Shown here piece by piece: positions 12,515 through 24,059 of a stretch of 64,000 bases of DNA (within the stretch, counting starts at the first letter, position 1; each line of letters starts with the position of its first letter). The notes below the pieces were generated by a model. It had not been told where the DNA came from, did not search any database, and saw only the letters and a program-made list of their open reading frames with translations. The DNA comes from Adiantum capillus-veneris. Taxonomy: Eukaryota > Streptophyta > Polypodiopsida > Polypodiales > Pteridaceae. The translations under genes were made by a program, and so were the position numbers. The stretch is taken from assembly GCA_014529385.2 (NCBI GenBank), contig CM043971.1, positions 57,850,709 through 57,914,708 of the forward strand. The letters run 5' to 3'.

Positions 12515-14838
12515 TTAGTGGAGATGTAATTGCTTTTGGATGGGAGAATAAGTTGCTTCTGTTCTCAATCTATGGAGCTCTTCAAGGACACTTGGGTCAA
12601 CATGAACGTTGTTGGGGAGCAGGCTGTCTATCAAATACAGATTTGCAGTGTCACGAATGCGTGTGAGAGCAGTGTAGGTGAGTCCATGAGATCTAATTGC
12701 TTTGGGGTTGAAAGCCAATGTGTTGAGTGTAAGCCCTTGTCATTGATGAATTGTGCGTGCTGCACAACAGGCTGAATCAAGAATTGCTTGCGTGTGAGGG
12801 TGTTGAGGTGGTTTTTGCCAATTTGGAATTCACGTGCGATGCAAAGAATTGGCGTCCAGCCAGCCGATGTGAGTGGTATGTGGAGGTGGGCGTGTTCATA
12901 TCTTTGTTTTCGCCCTATATTGGGATTGGTGAAATGAATCCAGATACATGTTGTGCTAGAGACTGTAGTGCAGAGCTTGTAAATGCCTTTCGCACCATTG
13001 ACGAGGCCATCGGCAATGTCTAGATTTCCGGCACATAACTCGACCACCAGGCCTGGCTTCAAGCACAATGTTGCTTGGAACCCCGCAGTTTGCTTGGCAT
13101 CCAATGGTATTGTTGTTGTTTTGCTGCAAGTATTGGCATGCTTGTCAATTGCTTTGAATATGTGTGGCTCATCGGGCAACTGTGCGAAGACCTTATCGTT
13201 GTGTGCTTGTCCTTCGCTTTGTTAGAGTAGAATAGGTGCGATATGGTTATGTCAACAGGCAACGCCCTGTGGAAGGAGTTGTTAATGTATGCAATATCGT
13301 TGCTAGTGTGTGAACCAATTCTCATTCGATTGAGCACCTCTATAAATTGTTGATCGATTTGTCTCATGGTAATCGTTAGTTTGTAGCACTTAGGGAGTTC
13401 GTGTCAGTACGAAGGTGCGGCTGCCTCAACGAGAGGTTGCTTGCTTGTGAATATCCAAGAGTCTTTGATTGGGCTAGCTTGGCAGAGGTCACCACAAAGT
13501 ATGACGTCAAGGCCACCAAAAGACTGGTCGTGTTTTCTCTTGATGGCACGAAGACGTGAGTCGGCCAAAGAGAAGACACTTGACCCTATCAAGGAGACTT
13601 CATCGAACACTACAAGCTCCAAATCTTGATAAAGTAAGGATAATGCATCTAGCTTTTCTGCTCCAAGGCTTGTGTGTGTGGTAGTTACCAAAGGCGAATG
13701 TAAAGCTTAGTGTATAGTTGTACCAGCAATGTTGAAGGCTGCCTTCCATGTATATGCCATTAGCAGTGCCTTGGGAAAGCCAGCATTGTGACCTGACTTG
13801 TGCGTGTAGAATAGAATGAGGGCTTCAACCAATAAGAGCAGCGTGAACGTTTTTCCAGTCCCTGCTCCACCTGTAAGGAAGAGATGTATCTTTTCTGATG
13901 GTGCTACGCGTTTTCTGAGCTTGATGTCGTCGAGTATAAGTCGCTGTTGTGGGTTTAGTTTCTTTATTGATGTGTGGAAATCCTCCTTGGTAATGCCAAT
14001 GTGTTTGGAAAAATGTAAAGCAAATGGTTTCTTGGTCGGTTGCTTTGATGGGGCGTTGATCATTATGTTGGCATTGTTGGAATTGTTCAAGGAACTTGGA
14101 TTGTTTGTGCTACGTGAGGTTGTGATGATTGTAGTGAATTTTTCTAGTGAAGTTGATTCGACAACAAACTGTGATTCATTATTTTTTACTGTCTTGATGT
14201 TCGAAGTGTAGACATCGATCCAAGACAAGCCTTCACGCAGGTGTTGATTCTCATTTATTGACCATGGCAACAAGAGAAGGCATTGTTCTTTGTAGTGATT
14301 TTCAAGGTCTTTGGCTTTAGTGTATCTAACGTAACGTATGATGCGTGCCCTTCGCAGTAGCTTGTCAGGTCTGGAGGGGTTTCTAGTTGTGGATACAAAC
14401 TGAGCCAAGCACATGGTGAAGAAGGAGCGAGGTCTGGAGGCATATTTGTCAATGATGGAGGCAGATAATATTTTTGTTGTGTCATGGTGCAATTTTTGCA
14501 AGGCATTCTTTCTTTTTAGCACTAGAGCACGCTCTTCAGGTGGATTAGTGTTTATGTACATGAATTCTCTAGAGGAGCTATACAATGGAAGTGAGAGGCA
14601 CATGTAAGCAACTTGTTGTGAACTAATTTGCTGTGTGTTAAGGATTGTGCTACCAACTTTTCGTAGTCTCTCTAATGTTGTTGCTTTGTTTGCAACAAAG
14701 GCATCGACTTGTGTCTTGATTGCTTCTATCAATGTGTTGTCCATTTTTGTCATGTATAAAGTACAATAGCTTGCTGCTCCCTGTGCGATTAGCACAACTG
14801 TATATCTGTGTTCGCATACCAAAGCGAGGCTATTGCAT
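12515..14838 (-). pseudogene. Helitron Rep two-tyrosine region plus PIF1-like helicase
   Basis: From the insertion junction the minus strand reads LWYANTDIQ (the xNxDIQ of Helitron Rep), then ASYCTLYMTK, which holds the paired tyrosines of a Y2 HUH nuclease. About 200 residues later comes a superfamily 1 helicase of PIF1/RecD type: GGAGTGKTFT (Walker A, ~13850), LVVFDEVSLIG (Walker B, ~13600), ILCGDLCQASPI, GLVVELCAGNLDIADGLVNG (~13020) and SHGLTYTALTRIRDTANLYL (~12690). In Helitrons this enzyme unwinds DNA after Rep nicks it. At least one stop (TAA just after TTIH at ~13706) and several frame changes break it. Confidence 0.88.
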
Positions 14839-14840
14839 TA

Positions 14841-14879
14841 GGAAGGGAATTGGGTCTAAGGGGGCCTCTTTATTTGCCA
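14841..14879 (+). repeat. left terminal inverted repeat of the TA-target transposon
   Basis: This 39-bp end pairs with 24060-24098. The most conserved part is GGGCCTCTTTATTTG at 14862-14876. The preceding TA at 14839-14840 is the target duplication. Confidence 0.88.
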
Positions 14880-15089
14880 TGGGATTAAAAAGGAGATTAT
14901 GGAAGGGGCAAATGGGTAGATGCCATGTGGACTGAAATGGTGAGTATGGCAGGGCCTAAAAGTAAGTGGTCAAACTTGTACTCTTTTATAAAATACAAGG
15001 AGAAAATCTCTTATAAATTCAAAAAAATGAACTTTTCTCTAAATAGTTGAGTAAAAACCAATCCTTTCTCTCTCTATTGGCTGCCAGTT

Positions 15090-15107
15090 CCCCCCCCCCC
15101 CCCCCCC
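15090..15107 (+). repeat. C homopolymer near the left end
   Basis: A run of 18 C lies 250 bp inside the left terminus, after TTTCTCTCTCT. A G run of about 31 at 23785-23815 sits at the mirrored position inside the right terminus. Confidence 0.85.
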
Positions 15108-15635
15108 TTTCTCCTAAAAGGGGTCCCCTCCAAAAACGTGTTGATCTGACCCTCCCTCTCTCTCTACTGTACCATCTCTCACTTCTCTTCACTTCACCTT
15201 GTTTCTCTTTCCTTCCTTTTAGTTTTCCCTCCCAAAAGCTTTGCAGCAGAAGTTTGAACCTCCTTTCCCTCCTCAAGCTTACTGCATTCTTGAGGGCTGC
15301 ATTCTCCTCAGACTAAAGTTCTCCATTACTCCAGGGGATTCACTAAACACCTCTAGCTAAAGCCGAAGTCTACAGCATATCCTTCTGCTACATCATCCCT
15401 CTTTCTTTCCTCAACAGGTTTCTTGCATTAAGCTCTCCAAAGAGGATCTACTTTCCTCTCAAGCTTTGCAACATTTCTTCCACATTAAGACAACAAGCAG
15501 GTGGAACAATATAGAAGTAAGTGGAATCCTTCACCTTTGTGTATCATCAAGATTCTTGCTCTTTATACAACTGAGAACATGGATGTGTAATGTCTAATCA
15601 TAAGTGTTTGTGTGCTGGTTGTGCCACTATTTCCC

Positions 15636-18252
15636 ATGGCATCATCAGGTACTCGACGACCTAGGAGTGTCATTGACTCCATTTCATGCAGCAATGTACA
15701 AGACAACAATGGATATTGGGTGACGATGGAGTTAAAACGCATGATGTGGGTGACAATGCAACCCAGCTCAAGAGGTGCACACAAGGTCTCAAGGAGACAC
15801 ATGGCTTCTCGAGAATACCATTGGAAGGGAAGAATCATGGAGTTCAAGCAAACACAAGACAGCAAGAGGCTTGCGAAGGTGCAGCATGTGTATGCTGCTT
15901 CACAACTGAAGCTAGAGACAACAGTGTCTCCATCGAGGTTTCCTGCAATTGTAATTTTTACTCCTCTTGCAAGTTTTTTGGTTATCTATTTAGTATTTCT
16001 ACCTTGTGTGTTGCTTTTGATGACTGTAAGATTTCCATTGCTTTTTGTTCATGTTTACAGATGTTTTTCCATCCGATTTTGTAGAGTGGGAGCCAATAGA
16101 GTCCTTCATTGGAACTTTTGAGGCCATCCACCCTGAGCTTGGCAAATTGCTCTATGTTGGTTGTTAGTCCTCTGAGCTTGCCTCATGTGACATTTTTTTT
16201 AATGATTATACTTATGTCACACCTAGGCAAAATGGATATGGTACTCTATCTCTGGTTCACTCGCCAACCTTGGAGAGTTTGGAATGGCCTAAGCCAGACA
16301 GTGCCTTGATCGCAGCAAAGAAAAGGAAAATCGAGGTGGATGTGCAAGAAGCAATGAAGTGCACCTATGGTTCCCATAAAGCCACGGTAACATGGTTTAT
16401 GTATCTTCATGTGTTTGTGTTTATATTTCGACTTCAGAGTATTCACAGGACACCAACAATGTGGACTTGCAAAGGGGGAAGTGCGATCAACGAGTTTCTT
16501 GCAGCTGGATGAGAAACTAAGGTGGTCAACCACCAGGGAGATAGAATCAAGTGCTCTGTAGTTGCTAACAAGGTGGTGTTCAGATACCATATCGAAAAGC
16601 AAAGCTTGTCTATGGTCTTCCCCTATAGAAGATGGAAGCTGACAATGGGAGAATGGGAGGCACTAGACCCTGAGGTTGCTGCTAGAGAATCAATTGACCT
16701 GCAAATACATCTCCACAACGATGCAGTGCACCACATTACAGTGAACAATGACTGGCATCTTAGTCACCTTCGCGAGTATCTTAATCTTAGATATACCTTG
16801 CCCAAACAATATCTCTTTGTAATCAATGAAAAGATTGTTCGCTCCAGGAAAGAGAAGAGCGTTCTGTGTGAATACATTCCTTTTCCTCAATGTATTTTTG
16901 TAAAAGCTTGTAACTGACATGGATTTTGTCCACATTAATACATACGGTGTTTTGAATCTCATTTCTGCGCATACTTGTTTATTCTCAGCTTGTTCAAGTT
17001 GGTGTGGTTGCAGTGGATTTCTTGAAGCATCTCTATGCGGATGACAAAAACTTCCGGTTTCTCTTGTTGAGGTTTATTAAAGGCCTCATGGAATGGGACT
17101 TCAAGACAGAGGATGAGGATGATCGCATGGATTTGGGCATGGGGTGCATAGGCACCCAATTTATTTCATGGGACATGGTTCTAACATTACTTGTGCTTGA
17201 GGGCATGGACACGGGAAAATCAAAGGAAAAGGTCAACCAAAGACCTCATGTGACCATTGTGGAGGAATCAAATGAAGTTATAGAAGAGATAGATGAGCAG
17301 GCCTAAGCATCTATGGCACTCATACTCATGCAATATCCCAGCACCACTGAGGAAGAAGATCGAATGATAGAGGGAGATGAGGTGTTGGAAGAGATCCCGG
17401 ATCTCCAAATTCTCACTTTGCATCCAGTGGTGGTGGATGATCGTCAGTTTTTGTTCCTTGACGACATTGCCAAAACGTTAGGACTCAGAGAAGATGAGTC
17501 ACTTGCAGTGCTTGCTATCTATGCGGGCATAAAGGATCCCAGTGGGAAGGAAGAGAAAGTCAGTTTTCAAATTGATTTCGAAGACCAAGATAAGCAGTAG
17601 CAAGTACACTAGTAGAAATAAAATCGTGCCTCTTTCTATGAAAGCATACCAGAGAGCGCATTTCATCCACACAAATCACTGATTGCAATTGGTAGAGATG
17701 ATCGATTTAGTATCGATCTTACAAAGAAAAATCTTGAAGAGAGGGATGAAGAAATTGAGGTAAATAAATCTAAACCTGGTAGAATTTCTAGTATTCCTTA
17801 CTGCAAGTGTTAATATCAATTAAAATGCTTTGCAGACGTCTTATCATGTTGATAAGTTCACAATGCGTACTGGAGGCTCGCGCAACGTCTCCACAGTTAG
17901 AGATAGTTCTCTTTGGCACTACCTTAGCCATCTGGGGCCATCGATTCTTAGAGTTGCTCACACAGATTTCTCCAAGAATGGTTCTACAGAGCTGCTAAAG
18001 TGTAAAGCATTAAGTGGGATACTTGCTGAAGATTCTCTCACCTTAAACTCTCATAAATGTATATTGGTGGATCGAGAGGCAGCATTGTATGCCTTTACAG
18101 GCAAACACCCAGACTCGGTCCTCTCCCACTGCGCCTTGAGCTTAGGTCAAGGGTTGACAAACCCAGAGGAAATTGTAAAATCCCTTGGTGTCAAGTCAGC
18201 CATTGGCCCATTACCCAAAGATGTAATTCATAGAAACACCAATCGACCATGA
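15636..18252 (+). CDS. multi-exon gene of unknown function in the TA-target transposon
   Basis: I do not recognise the family. Exon-like stretches with plausible GT-AG borders run along the plus strand. They include FPSDFVEWEPIESFIGTFEA (~16064-16120), LEWPKPDSALIAAKKRKIEV (~16273-16335, with a KKRK nuclear signal) ending at a GTAACA donor, and a longer segment at ~16560-16916 with IDLQIHLHNDAVHHITVNND and LPKQYLFVINEKIV. Further segments are at 17003-17305, 17313-17597 (acidic) and ~17625-17759 (ESAFHPHKSLIAIGRDDRFS, GTAAAT donor), then a final exon at 17835-18252. The 16.7-kb segment looks beta-grasp-like to me, which is inference. The first exon's frame is uncertain. AATAAA follows at 18268. 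Intact splicing cannot be judged from sequence alone. Confidence 0.55.
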
Positions 18253-18345
18253 TGTAATATTCGAATCAATAAAGAATAAGTGTTTTTGTCAATGATTTTT
18301 GTCACCATTCAGTACTTATTTTTTATTCATATTGTCCAATAATTT

Positions 18346-18752
18346 CCATTTTCGCCCGCCGCCGAGGCACACACGTGCATAGAACCTCGAACATGCAGGC
18401 ACCGGGCGGCTGGGAGGAACGTCTCGGAGATAATTTTGTGAAACGGGGTGACGGGAGGGCGTACGGGCTCAAGAAGGACATGTGATGCATCGCGGCACCG
18501 GGCGGGGTTGGAGGGTGCAAAAAAAGCTAGTGGTGGAATTGCTCTGTACGCGTTGTGGCGCACAGGGGCTTTTTTTGCACCCTCCGATCCCACTTGGCGC
18601 CGCCGATGCATCACATGTCCTTCTTGAGCCCGTACGCCCCCCCCCCCGGTCACCTCGTTTCGCAAAATTATCTCCGAGACGCTCCTTCCGGCCGCCCGGT
18701 GCCTGCATGTTCGAGGTTCTATGCACGTGTGTGCCTCGGCGGGCGAAAATGG
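18346..18752. repeat. 407-bp near-perfect palindrome between convergent genes
   Basis: CCATTTTCGCCCGCC at 18346 is mirrored by GGCGGGCGAAAATGG ending at 18752. Arms of about 185 bp match almost base for base, including GCACACACGTGCATAGAACC and ACATGTGATGCATCG-like stretches, down to GGGTGCAAAAAAAGC facing GCTTTTTTTGCACCC. The loop is about 38 bp (18531-18568). It is much more GC-rich than its surroundings. It sits 94 bp after the stop of the plus-strand unknown gene and 165 bp beyond the end of the minus-strand histone gene. No clear target duplication was seen. Confidence 0.93.
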
Positions 18753-18916
18753 AGCCATGGTGGTTTACTTTAATTAAACATATCTAACAATTGAAATACA
18801 TATAAAAAACAATGTACAAATTAAAATTGAACAATTGCTCAGAATGGTAGAAATTTGCAAGTTGATATTATAGAGAAAGATTACAAATCTCATGAAGAGA
18901 GAGTACATGGGATAAA

Positions 18917-20079
18917 CTACATCTTATGAAGGCATCCTTCATTTCTTAAATTTAGTGCTAAGGCTAAATCCGTATTTTTTAAAGTTACACGTTTTGCATG
19001 CGCCATACAAGAGACGCCATCTTGCAAAAGCTGCACCAATATGTCTTCAGCGGCAACCTGTAAGGCCACTAAAGCTGTGCGTTGTATTCTTGTAACGGAA
19101 TCACTGTATTCATCTATCATCTCTCTCACCACCCGAGAGAAGGCTGCTTTGGGTATGATTGGCTCAATGCTCTTTTGGTATTTCCTAATCTCACGCAGAG
19201 CCACTATGCCTGGCCTCCATCTCCGCTTTTTCTGTGTTGTTGGTGGTGGTGGAGGAGCCGCCTGCCTAGCCCATTGAGGAGGATCATCTTTGTATTTTTT
19301 CCTCCTCTCCTCTTGGGTTTGCTGCTCTTCTGGTGTCACCTTGTCCCTTTTTCTTTTTGCACATTGCTTTTTCTTTTTCTTTTTGAGCTCCCAGCCTTTG
19401 CTTGCTGGGTGGCTTGAGATCTATCTTCTGCCACCTTCTTCTCTGCCTCTGCTTGTGCTTGTAAGTTGGCCAAATGAGCTCTCTCGGACTCAACTCTCTA
19501 CCTTTCCTCCTGCTCTCTGTGTCTTCTCTGCTCTTCTTGTGCTTCCAGGGCTTTCTTTTCAGCTGACTCTTTCTTTTCCCTCTCCCTTTGTCTTTTCCTC
19601 CTCTTGGCCTCTTTTTCTTTAGATACCGGATCACCTGGTATTACCTTGATTACTCTCTCTTTGATTCGCGGTGGAAACTTTCGCGGCATAGTATGTGGGG
19701 TGGCCTGAGCACCAGTGGTTGTGGCAGGAGGCGATGGCGGTGGATTTTGAAGCGGACCTAGATATACCTGTTCTGTTTCTTGTGTTGCTCTGCGAATAGG
19801 TGAAATTGGTGGGGGATCTGGAAGAGGTGTGCGAGTGGCATGGGTTAAATCATCAAGACCTCCAAATATGTGTCACATGTTGCTTTGATCACCTGGATTT
19901 GATGGTTGGGGAGGCTCTTGGGTGTTTGGAGCAGGCTGGGGCACTGGGTTATCCACTTGTGGTCGAGGATGTGGATTTGAAGCCGTGGATTCCTGCATGG
20001 ACAGCTACAAATTTTCTGCGGTGTGAGTGGTTGTGGTGGTATTGTGCGTAGTGCCAGCCTGCTCGTGTGAATCGTCCAT
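18917..20079 (-). CDS. histone H3-fold protein with long Pro/Thr and Lys/Glu N-terminal region
   Basis: The minus strand from an ATG at 20079 (MDDSHEQAGTTHNTTTTT) encodes a Pro/Thr-rich stretch, then a very charged Lys/Arg/Glu helix (from ~19689). A histone H3 fold occupies the last ~100 residues (~19230-18930): RPGIVALREIRKYQKS, FSRVVREM, RTALVALQVAAED, AHAKRVTLKNTDLALAL. Hand alignment to canonical H3 as I remember it gives about 48 identities over 97 positions, with one extra residue in loop 1, a trait of centromeric H3 variants. The canonical ARTKQT tail is absent. The fold itself is open. Upstream are in-frame stops (TAG after AENL, TGA after QSNM, TAG after EQEER) and one frame change near 19335, unless introns remove them. 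A TATATAAG-like box lies at 20171-20180. Confidence 0.85.
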
Positions 20080-20344
20080 GTGGTGCAAGATATGAGTGCG
20101 TGTGCGTTTGTGCTCGAGTGGATCTTCTAGAATGTGCAAACAAGAAATGAACTTCAAGTTGTGAGTTTTGACTTATATAGTACTAAATTTTTTTAAAAAA
20201 ACTTAAAAACTCAATAATACCATTAAAAATTCAAAATAACTCCAAAATTGTCGAAATTTGTTACATAAAACCACTTATTGGGCATCAACAAATCACGTGG
20301 CATTACAATGTAAGATTAATATGGGAATGGTTAGTGTCAAAAAT

Positions 20345-23143
20345 TTATTGATTTTCCACCCAACGTCTGCCATTTCGTCGCCTTGTCACCAACCACCGTC
20401 GAAATCGATCTTTTGTACTAGAAGCATGATATGATTGCGATCGCCTCACGCTAACCACTTTCTCTATTATGCATTTCAAGCTTCTTTGCACTCTAGTCTT
20501 CTTCCTTTCTCTTCTTTGCACGGCATTGTTCTTTTTCCTCCCACCTCCATGCCTTGTATTTTTAAAATACACTACTTTTGCTTGATAGTGTGAGCGCTCC
20601 ATTCCTTGGCTACTCCAGATGCCCAATGAGCCGCATGTGTCGAGCTATGAGAAAAAAGAATATGCTACAAAAATATAAACCTTTAGTTCAAACACTAATG
20701 TTTTTTTTTTAATCCAAAGACAAAGTGTTCAACCCATGTAATGTGTTATGTGTGTCTCCCCCCAGGCATCCACCATTTGCGTTGTGAAACTATTGATTAC
20801 AAACTTTAAAGTGGATATCTCAGCAAAAGCTAGATTTTCCTTTTCAAGCAAATGAAAAATATCATCTACAGACTGCCACACATGAGCACGCTTAATTCCT
20901 AGGGCTGCTTTGTTACCTCTGTAGGTGGTAATGTCACACACCTTTTTCCATAATTGAAACTCATTGGGACTTTGAGAGTTAGAATAGTCTGAAAGCATAT
21001 GCCTAGTTTTACTACCACCCATACATATTTTATTAGGACGATCCTATGTACTTCCAGATGCCTTCCTATCCTTTGATAGCTCTATTGCACCGCCATGAAG
21101 GCCAACGCTTGATAGAATAGATTCAAGTTCTCTGATACACTCTTCCCTTATTTCTGCAGGCTCCATATTCCAAGCATAATTAATATGGAGCATCAACAAC
21201 TTGCCAAGAATTCATAGTCGGGCAGGAAGAGTGCACACATGCACATTTATCAGAGGAATCAGTAGAATAGGATCCCAATTTGGATCATCCATGTCTCGAT
21301 TAGGGGGTACACCTTGGTTACAACTAAGGATACCTTGAAACCATTGTTGGAGTGGTTTACCCACTGTTTGTGTAGTGGTCACACCTTTCGCAGAATTGGC
21401 TGCAGCTTTGCCACCCTTACCCTTACCCTTACCTTTCGCAAAGTTGACTGTAGCTTTGCCACCCTTACCCTTACCCTTTCCCTCAGTTCCTTATGAGACT
21501 TTACTGTGGCAGCAATAAATGCATGGAAAGAGGGTCATTGCACCTTGCTTGCATCCTAACATACACTTGAGAGTTTTCAAGTCTCCTGCCAAATGCCACT
21601 CCACTTGGAACGTACCCAGACCTGAAACCTGCAATCGTTGTCCTTCTTGTTGTTGTCGAATGACGTCAACGATTGGGGTGTGATTAAAATACCATTTGAG
21701 AGACTCATGTGTCTCATGTGGGAGATGAAAAGCTGCCAACCACCAAATATTATTCTCGGATTGAACACCTAAACAGGTGTTTCCCTTCTCGCTGGCATTT
21801 AGCTCAACATCAATGCCCACCAAGGCTCTGTTCATAAGCGTAACGCTTATCCTTTCGAGCCGTTGACCTTTGAAAATCTGGCACTCATCAAGTTTCATGA
21901 AAAATATAACTTTGCCATCACACTCTTCCTATGTCAACCCATAAAATCTGATCATTGACTCCTGGAGCTTCAACAAGTCAACATAGACATTATTGAACTC
22001 GTTGTAACGAAAAGATCTGTTCTCTTCTAGTGGCAGGACATCCTCCACATATTGAAATCCACTCAACAAGCTTGCAACATCATTATTGGCGCACCTTTTT
22101 GTGATGCTAACACTGTAAGGCATTGGCAACAACCTAAACAAACATTTTTCTCTGTGACCTAGTGTGACAAGCCTATAGAAAGCTTCATAGGTCTTGAAAC
22201 TTATTCCTGTACTGTCACACACCTCCATCATCTCCTAAAGTGAAACAATGTTCTTCGACTCACTGAAATACTTCTGGCGCAAAAATTTAGCAATGCCAGC
22301 ATTAGATGGCTCATCCAATAGCTCCACCAACTCCTTTGGTTTGATGGTATGCTGCAGCAGAGTATGTCCGATCGTTTCAACATTGGACTCGATTCCCATC
22401 ATCGTCCGAGCCAAGTTCCTACATATTGAAATACTATTACAGCAACCTATAAAAAATGTACGAAATTAGAAGCTTGCATTTGTATTCCTACCGAGTTTGA
22501 CGGATACGTTTCTTTCAAGCTCCACCGCTTGAAGATAGCATAGACATCGCATATCTCTTGCGCTTGCGAATGTGATAGCCCAATGGAATGTGTGTGAGAT
22601 GATCGATTCGCCGACGCATATAATGTGCAGTGTGTTGTAGCTGAACATAATTTTCTAGACGACGCTCTTGCTCCATTTTTTGATGCTCTGCCTTTGTAAT
22701 AAGCTTTGAAATCTCGTCATTAAGCTGCTTCGTCTTCTCATTGGATTCCTCTCTGACTTGTTGAATGTCTTTCACGTACTTCTCTTGCAATGAAGAATAG
22801 ACAGCACAGAGATGTTTTTTTGCTTCTCTTTCATTGAAAAAAGCTGAATGTAATCTCCAGCAGTAGCCAAACAGTCCGTCTCTCCCATCTCCAATAAATC
22901 GCAATAGCTGAGTGACATTACGAAAGGCGGTGATGCATTGGTCATTGGATCACAAGGGTAAATATGGCCATCAACCCATAAGTTGATTGCCTTGCATCCA
23001 TGGTTCTGTAGTAGCTGGTCTCCAGCATTGGGATTAGATGTGCCAAGTCACACAGTTGCATACTCTTGCTCTAAATCAGCGTTTAATCGATGTCGTTTTG
23101 ATTTGTTAGTAATGTCTTGCAGTGGTGGGGGATTGAAGGACAT
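20345..23143 (-). CDS. transposase-like gene of the TA-target transposon
   Basis: A nearly continuous minus-strand reading starts with MSFNPPPLQDITNKSKRHRL (23143). It passes RNVTQLLRFIGDGRDGLFGY and a coiled coil (~22800-22640), then MKLDECQIFKGQRLERISV (~21898) and HLAGDLKTLKCMLGCKQG followed by FPCIYC (~21600-21500). Then come a Gly-Lys repeat (GKGKGKGGKA twice, 21400-21480), VHVCTLPARLXILGKLLMLH (~21200), and near the end WSSQGMERSHYQAKVVYF and NTRHGGG. A DLK..PCxxC block, a late HxxxR-type helix and a terminal HGGG are the layout of large plant and invertebrate DNA transposases I have seen without a settled name. Stops near 21494, 21223 and 21042 suggest decay. Catalytic acids cannot be assigned with confidence. 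Confidence 0.6.
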
Positions 23144-23369
23144 TGTGTTAGTTAATCAAGCAGGTGAAGGTGGCTATGGAGGAAAGAAGTGGAGAGTACT
23201 CAGAGTTAAGAGAAAAATATTATGTTGTGGAGGGAAGAAAGAGAGGGAGTGCAGCTCAATCTCTTTTGAATTCGAATTGTTGATCATGACTGTAGAGAGA
23301 GAAATGTTGCAGCACACAGAGGTAATGGAGTTTTCCATCGCACTCAGCTGGAGCTGGAGTGGGAGAAGC

Positions 23370-23371
<2 letters not shown>

Positions 23372-23422
<51 letters not shown>

Positions 23423-23555
23423 AAGGAAGAGAGAGTGGGAGAGAGGACAGATCTGCAACCTTGGAGGATCTGCACTTTTTCAGAAAGAGACAGCCAAGAA
23501 TGTTCCTTAATGATTGGAAGAGGAAGTGACATGAGAGAAAAGGGAGAAAAGGGAG

Positions 23556-23637
<82 letters not shown>

Positions 23638-23657
23638 AGAGAGAGAGAGAGAGGGGG

Positions 23658-23720
<63 letters not shown>
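23372..23720 (+). repeat. long GA microsatellites in the transposase gene leader
   Basis: GA runs occupy 23372-23419 and 23561-23720, the second broken by GGGGGG interruptions. On the transposase strand this is a CT-rich leader upstream of the 23143 start. The Ser-Leu or Arg-Glu open frames across it are artefacts. Confidence 0.92.
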
Positions 23721-23722
<2 letters not shown>

Positions 23723-23784
23723 GGCTCACGTTTTAGAGAGAGAGAATGTAATGAGAGAATGTGAAAATTTTGCTTTTTTTGGCA

Positions 23785-23815
<31 letters not shown>
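23785..23815 (+). repeat. G homopolymer near the right end
   Basis: About 31 consecutive G lie roughly 285 bp inside the right terminus and mirror the C run at 15090-15107. The pair suggests a long degenerate subterminal symmetry. Confidence 0.9.
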
Positions 23816-24059
23816 CTAAAAAGTGCCTCCTTTAATGAGTTCTAAGTGAGAGAGAGTGTTTTATATGTTAGAGAGAGAAGAGGGGTGGGAAAAAGACATT
23901 TGAAAATTCATTTCTCCCCCTCTCTTTTGGGTTACTAAATAAAATATTCTCAAATTCAAAATATGGAAATGGCTTTTTAAAAAATCTCAGCATAGGCCTT
24001 TTTTCCCTCTCTCTTAGGCTTGGTCAAACTTGGCTTAAGATTTAAGCATTCCCTTAAAC

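Noticed and set aside
12187-14211. Plus-strand ORFs across the helicase
   Set aside because: These are shadows of the minus-strand Helitron coding sequence, which has the real motifs.
18346-18752. Simple MITE insertion
   Set aside because: No target duplication was found at either edge, so this is left as an unexplained palindrome and not called a MITE.
21405-21482. Telomere-like CCCTTA repeats
   Set aside because: On the minus strand they encode GKGKGKGGKA twice within the transposase-like reading, so they are a coding repeat.
23256-23764. Long Ser-Leu or Arg-Glu open frames
   Set aside because: They are translations of GA/CT microsatellites. The same happens at 9406-9654, 10627-11167, 33060-33110, 36900-37060, 39250-39300 and 44460-44534.
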